Assembly (NCBI GenBank): GCA_019314085.1
Contig: JAFCZZ010000035.1
Span: forward strand, 1-14,199
DNA length: 14,199 nucleotides
Origin: Deltaproteobacteria bacterium
Lineage (GTDB): Bacteria; Desulfobacterota; Syntrophia; Syntrophales; UBA2210
Direction: 5' to 3'
Below are positions 11,934 through 14,199 of this stretch, piece after piece; within the stretch, counting starts at the first letter, position 1; each line of letters starts with the position of its first letter. Below the pieces are notes generated by a model. That model had not been told where the DNA came from. It did not search any database and was given only the letters and a program-made list of their open reading frames with translations. A program made the translations under genes and the position numbers.

Positions 11934-13454
11934 CTACGCCCCTCTCACGTCCCACTTGATTTCGATTCCCTTCTCGACGAGGCTGTAGAGCCTTTTCTTG
12001 TACCTAGCGAGTTCGTCCTGTGTCATCAGAATGTAATGCTCACCGGCTTCAGTGGCATGGAAAAGTCTCCCAACACGTTGCACCTCCTGCCGACGGGAAC
12101 CAAAAAGGAAGTCGTACTCGATTATCCGCTGAATCGCTGGGAGGCTCACCCCCTCGTCGCCAACCCTGCTAAGTACAACGTACCCATTATTATCCAAGGC
12201 TTCGTTGATTTCGTCGAGCCTGCGCCTCGTCTCAGAGAAGACGAATGGGCACCCCAGCCGAGACGAGAGTCGCTTCCCTCTCTCTATCCCGTCGCAGTAA
12301 ATCAGGGTCACGAGCGGTTCCTTAAGCAGACGCTTGACCTCGAAGAACTTGTCTTCGTGCCTTGCGAGCACTATCACCGTCACGCTTGGCTTCCTTACTA
12401 TTCCAAGCTTGAAGAAGTAGCTCCAGTCGGCCCCTATCGGATAGCCTAGCGTGAACAGTAGCTCGGTTCGCCCGTCCTCACGATACGGGGATCCCGACAA
12501 GGCGAGGGTGTACTTACGTTTTATGAAAAACACTTGAGAGAAGGTATCAGCCGGAGCATGGTGGCATTCGTCGATGATGACCAAGCTATATTCCTTTTGC
12601 CTGACCTTGTGGAGCGAGTGATACGTTATTATCTCCGTCTGGCCGAGTTCGTCGGGACACAGTTCCTCGATCCTTTTTCTCCAGAGTTCAACGAGTGTGC
12701 GTGTTGGAACAACTACCAGCTTTCGCCCGTTGACTCTGCCTATCATGTAAACCCCGAAGTAGCTTTTCCCAGCTCCGAAGGGATAGAAAACCCCAATATG
12801 CGAGTACCGTAAAAAGTATTCGAGCGCCTCGCGCTGGTAGTCTCGTAGCTCAAAGGGTTCCCTCGGACTCAAATCATCTGGACTAACCGGCTTCGGTGGG
12901 TGGGGAAGAACACCATCTCTCAGCAATTGAACAAGAAAAGAGAACCTCTGCGGTGACTTGATTTGGAACATCCCGTGGTTCAACCTCCGGTGTATGAACT
13001 TGCCGTATTTGCGCTTTACTTCGTCGGGCTCGCCCTTTTGGACTTGGAGAATCCCCTTCTCCCAATCGAACTGAAGGTCGAACTCTGGCTTCTCCATCCC
13101 TAGATCCCACTTAAGCACATCCGGGATTCCCTTGAGCCAGTCAACCCACATCGATACTCTGAACACGTTGAAGCTCTCGTCTTGGTACTCAAGCCACCCA
13201 ACCTCCAGAGGGATGAACCTCGGGACGAAAAGCCTCCAGCCCTCTCCTTCCTTCAAAGGCTGAACGAAATAGGGTCTGCGGACGAATTTCCCTATCTCAT
13301 CGCGCTTGAGGTTCCTCCACATCGACGCGTGGAAGTGCCTGCGTAGCGCTTCCTCGAACTCCTCCTCAGCCTTGGCTAACTCAGCCTTGGTTCTCTCAAG
13401 CTTCTCGCCGATCTCCCTTATTGACTCCTCTATCCCAAGTGTTTTTTCAGTCAT
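11934..13454 (-). CDS. XPB-like SF2 DNA helicase
   Basis: A 506-residue helicase. An N-terminal coiled coil (about 8-40) and a non-motor region (41-195) precede the motor: FELRDYQREAL (201-211), Walker A PFGAGKS (225-231), motif Ia VVVPTRTLVELW, motif II DECHH (295-299), motif III SGSPYR (320-325), motif V VVLSRVGDEGVSLPA, and motif VI QEVQRVGRLF (456-465). DECHH with QRVGRLF is the XPB/Rad25-type pattern. Such enzymes move on double-stranded DNA, and related ones serve replication or repair in archaeal viruses and plasmids. ATG 13454 follows GGGTGAGGAG; GTG 13466 would add four residues. With the polymerase and XPF-type nuclease it makes a replication or repair set, though separated from them by about 4 kb. 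Confidence 0.9.
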   Translation of the reverse strand: MTEKTLGIEESIREIGEKLERTKAELAKAEEEFEEALRRHFHASMWRNLKRDEIGKFVRRPYFVQPLKEGEGWRLFVPRFIPLEVGWLEYQDESFNVFRVSMWVDWLKGIPDVLKWDLGMEKPEFDLQFDWEKGILQVQKGEPDEVKRKYGKFIHRRLNHGMFQIKSPQRFSFLVQLLRDGVLPHPPKPVSPDDLSPREPFELRDYQREALEYFLRYSHIGVFYPFGAGKSYFGVYMIGRVNGRKLVVVPTRTLVELWRKRIEELCPDELGQTEIITYHSLHKVRQKEYSLVIIDECHHAPADTFSQVFFIKRKYTLALSGSPYREDGRTELLFTLGYPIGADWSYFFKLGIVRKPSVTVIVLARHEDKFFEVKRLLKEPLVTLIYCDGIERGKRLSSRLGCPFVFSETRRRLDEINEALDNNGYVVLSRVGDEGVSLPAIQRIIEYDFLFGSRRQEVQRVGRLFHATEAGEHYILMTQDELARYKKRLYSLVEKGIEIKWDVRGA

Positions 13455-13488
13455 TTTGCTCCTCACCCCTCCTCGACCGCCACCTCAC
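13447..13488 (-). CDS. Possible 13-codon coupling or leader peptide
   Basis: GTG 13488 overlaps the stop of the zinc-protein gene by four bases, exactly as in the repeated junctions, and opens a 13-codon frame (RWRSRRGEEQND after the start) ending at a TGA within eight bases of the helicase ATG. It may be a short reinitiation peptide that carries ribosomes to the helicase start, or the junction may simply be a remnant. Too short to support by coding signal. Confidence 0.25.
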   Translation of the reverse strand: MRWRSRRGEEQND

Positions 13489-13500
13489 CCGCTCACCTCC
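13484..13500 (-). repeat. Junction repeat, copy 4 (exact)
   Basis: Minus strand GGAGGTGAGCGGGTGAG, identical over 17 bases to copies 1 and 6, again ending the upstream protein in EVSG. Instead of a normal gene it is followed by the 13-codon frame and then the helicase start. Confidence 0.75.
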
Positions 13501-13838
13501 TCGACTGGGGGTATTTTGGTTCCCCCCGTGTACCCGGGATGCATGAGAAGGATGCAACACTCGCAACACCAGTCCCTGTGGATGCACGGCTCGCACCAGT
13601 AGGCGGTGTAGCTCTCTTGGCCGCAGATCCTGCACCTGACGGGACTCCCCTTGACTCTGTACGGCAGAACCTTTTCCCAGCGGATGGGCCGGTAGACGAT
13701 CCTATCTGCCGTCCTCGGGTCGATCCTGAGCATGTCGATGGCGAAGCGGACGGCGTTCTCCCTCTTGTCCGTGCTTACGGGCTTCCACCTCTCCCTAACG
13801 GCCCGGAGCCAAGCGATGTAGTTTTCTATCTCACTCAC
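13485..13838 (-). CDS. 117-residue Cys-rich zinc protein
   Basis: Residues 1-65 are helical and basic (IENYIAWLRAVRERWKPVST, later RFAIDMLRIDPRTADRI). Residues 69-95 hold C69-C72 (CRIC), C82-C85 (CEPC), H87, then CCECC at 91-95: eight Cys in 27 residues, enough for two zinc ions in a cross-brace or tandem arrangement. GTG 13838 overlaps the previous stop by four bases (GTGA). It lies directly upstream of the helicase and ends in EVSG, encoded by the junction repeat. The aromatic/charged N-terminus with a zinc cluster might form a DNA-binding or helicase-loading partner; no family recognised. Confidence 0.68.
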   Translation of the reverse strand: MSEIENYIAWLRAVRERWKPVSTDKRENAVRFAIDMLRIDPRTADRIVYRPIRWEKVLPYRVKGSPVRCRICGQESYTAYWCEPCIHRDWCCECCILLMHPGYTGGTKIPPVEEVSG

Positions 13839-13853
13839 TCGCTCGCCCCCTCC
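13835..13853 (-). repeat. Junction repeat, copy 5 (diverged)
   Basis: Minus strand GGAGGGGGCGAGCGAGTGA: the same order of ribosome site, GCG-type spacer and GTGA overlap as the exact copies, but with several changes and a three-base insertion. Confidence 0.45.
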
Positions 13854-14053
13854 GAGGTTTTCAGGTAGTGCAGGAGGCACAGTAGCGTGATCAAGGAGAC
13901 CGACAGTATGGCTCCCCCCTTGAGAACCATCAACTGGGAGGCTTCGCCGAAAAGGCCGAGGAGACCACCGACTAGAGCAATCGAAGAAATGGCTACGAGG
14001 GTACAAAGGATGGCCAAGGCTTGGGCTTTCTTCTTTTCCCTCTCGGGCCTCAC
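13835..14053 (-). CDS. 72-residue two-helix membrane protein
   Basis: A charged N-terminus (RPEREKKKAQ) leads to helix one (ALAILCTLVAISSIALVGGL, about 12-31), a short loop (LFGEASQLMVLKG) and helix two (AILSVSLITLLCLLHYL, about 47-64), ending KTSEGASE. GTG 14053 is set by the junction repeat, which places GGAGGTGA just upstream; an ATG at 14119 would put 22 extra residues over the upstream gene. The basic start suggests both termini face the cytoplasm. Function unknown; similar in shape to the 55-residue peptide at 11322-11489. Confidence 0.65.
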   Translation of the reverse strand: MRPEREKKKAQALAILCTLVAISSIALVGGLLGLFGEASQLMVLKGGAILSVSLITLLCLLHYLKTSEGASE

Positions 14054-14065
14054 CCGCTCACCTCC
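14049..14065 (-). repeat. Junction repeat, copy 6 (exact)
   Basis: Minus strand GGAGGTGAGCGGGTGAG. The upstream gene ends in the first TGA (...RR stop at 14058, as in copy 2), and the GTG start at 14053 follows. Confidence 0.75.
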
Positions 14066-14199
14066 GCCCCCTCTTGGTGAGACGCACCCGGACCACGGGC
14101 AACGGCTTGACGAGTCCATATCCTCTTAGAACTTCCTGCCGTTTCTCTTCCCCCTTCTTGCATGTCCAGTAAAGAAGAATTAGTCCCAGTCCCGCAACG
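14058..14199 (-). CDS. Membrane protein, N-terminus beyond the window
   Basis: The last 46 codons are visible. They read VAGLGLILLYWTCKKGEEKR and onward: a hydrophobic helix ending in a basic KK, then a cytoplasmic tail of about 33 residues with PLPVVRVRLTKRGRR at the end. The stop TGA (14058) lies inside the junction repeat's GGAGGTGA. The start is beyond the right edge, and no family can be assigned from this fragment. Other frames here give no hydrophobic or otherwise convincing product. Confidence 0.55.
   Translation of the reverse strand, partial: VAGLGLILLYWTCKKGEEKRQEVLRGYGLVKPLPVVRVRLTKRGRR

Noticed and set aside
1..14199. CRISPR array
   Set aside because: No regularly spaced direct repeats of 24-40 bases with unique spacers. 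The 16-base junction repeats are irregularly spaced at gene borders.

Overview
The window looks like part of a mobile or viral replicon (plasmid, virus or integrated element) of a thermophilic euryarchaeon. The reasons are archaeal TATA promoters, strong Shine-Dalgarno sites complementary to the 3' end of archaeal 16S rRNA (GGAGGTGA, GGGGTGATC), frequent GTG and TTG starts, Glu/Lys/Arg-rich proteins, and archaeal-type replication proteins packed with very small zinc-ribbon and membrane proteins. Every protein gene I support lies on the minus strand and is tightly packed, often overlapping by 1-4 bases. I see no capsid, terminase, integrase, rRNA or tRNA gene, so virus versus plasmid versus integrated element stays open, and the host genus cannot be named from this sequence.

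Layout in transcription order, from high to low coordinates. (1) 14199-11494: a membrane protein cut by the window edge, a two-helix membrane protein, a cysteine-rich zinc protein, an XPB-like SF2 helicase and another zinc protein. (2) 11489-10058: a two-helix membrane peptide, three zinc-ribbon proteins and a membrane PH-domain protein with a zinc ribbon. Six gene junctions in regions 1-2 reuse one sequence, GGAGGTGAGCGGGTGA, or a close variant, as a combined stop codon, ribosome site and start codon. (3) 10053-7852: a 733-residue membrane protein that joins a multi-helix N-terminal domain to a pilin-like segment and a large extracellular part. (4) 7841-4975: a family B DNA polymerase with an unusual insertion in its exonuclease domain, coupled to an XPF/Hef-type nuclease. 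With the helicase these form a replication and repair set.

(5) 4974-3390: a GC-rich, hairpin-filled stretch that looks like a plus-strand structured RNA. It is divergent from a small ribbon-helix-helix gene that overlaps a full-length TnpB gene with an intact catalytic triad. (6) 3402-2829: a promoter/operator-like box, three very small translationally coupled genes (27, 24 and 45 codons), an inverted repeat, a second copy of the same box, and a second inverted repeat that would begin almost exactly at the predicted transcription start. (7) 2828-198: a surface-exposed beta-rich protein with signal peptide and C-terminal anchor, a minimal 108-residue M48-type membrane metallopeptidase, three small membrane proteins and a membrane-anchored winged-helix protein. 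(8) 85-1: the start of another small membrane protein.

The parts most worth testing are the RHH-TnpB-RNA cassette with its duplicated box, the repeated gene-junction sequence, the polymerase insertion and the pilin-like fusion protein. All functions come from motifs read by eye. No database search was possible.
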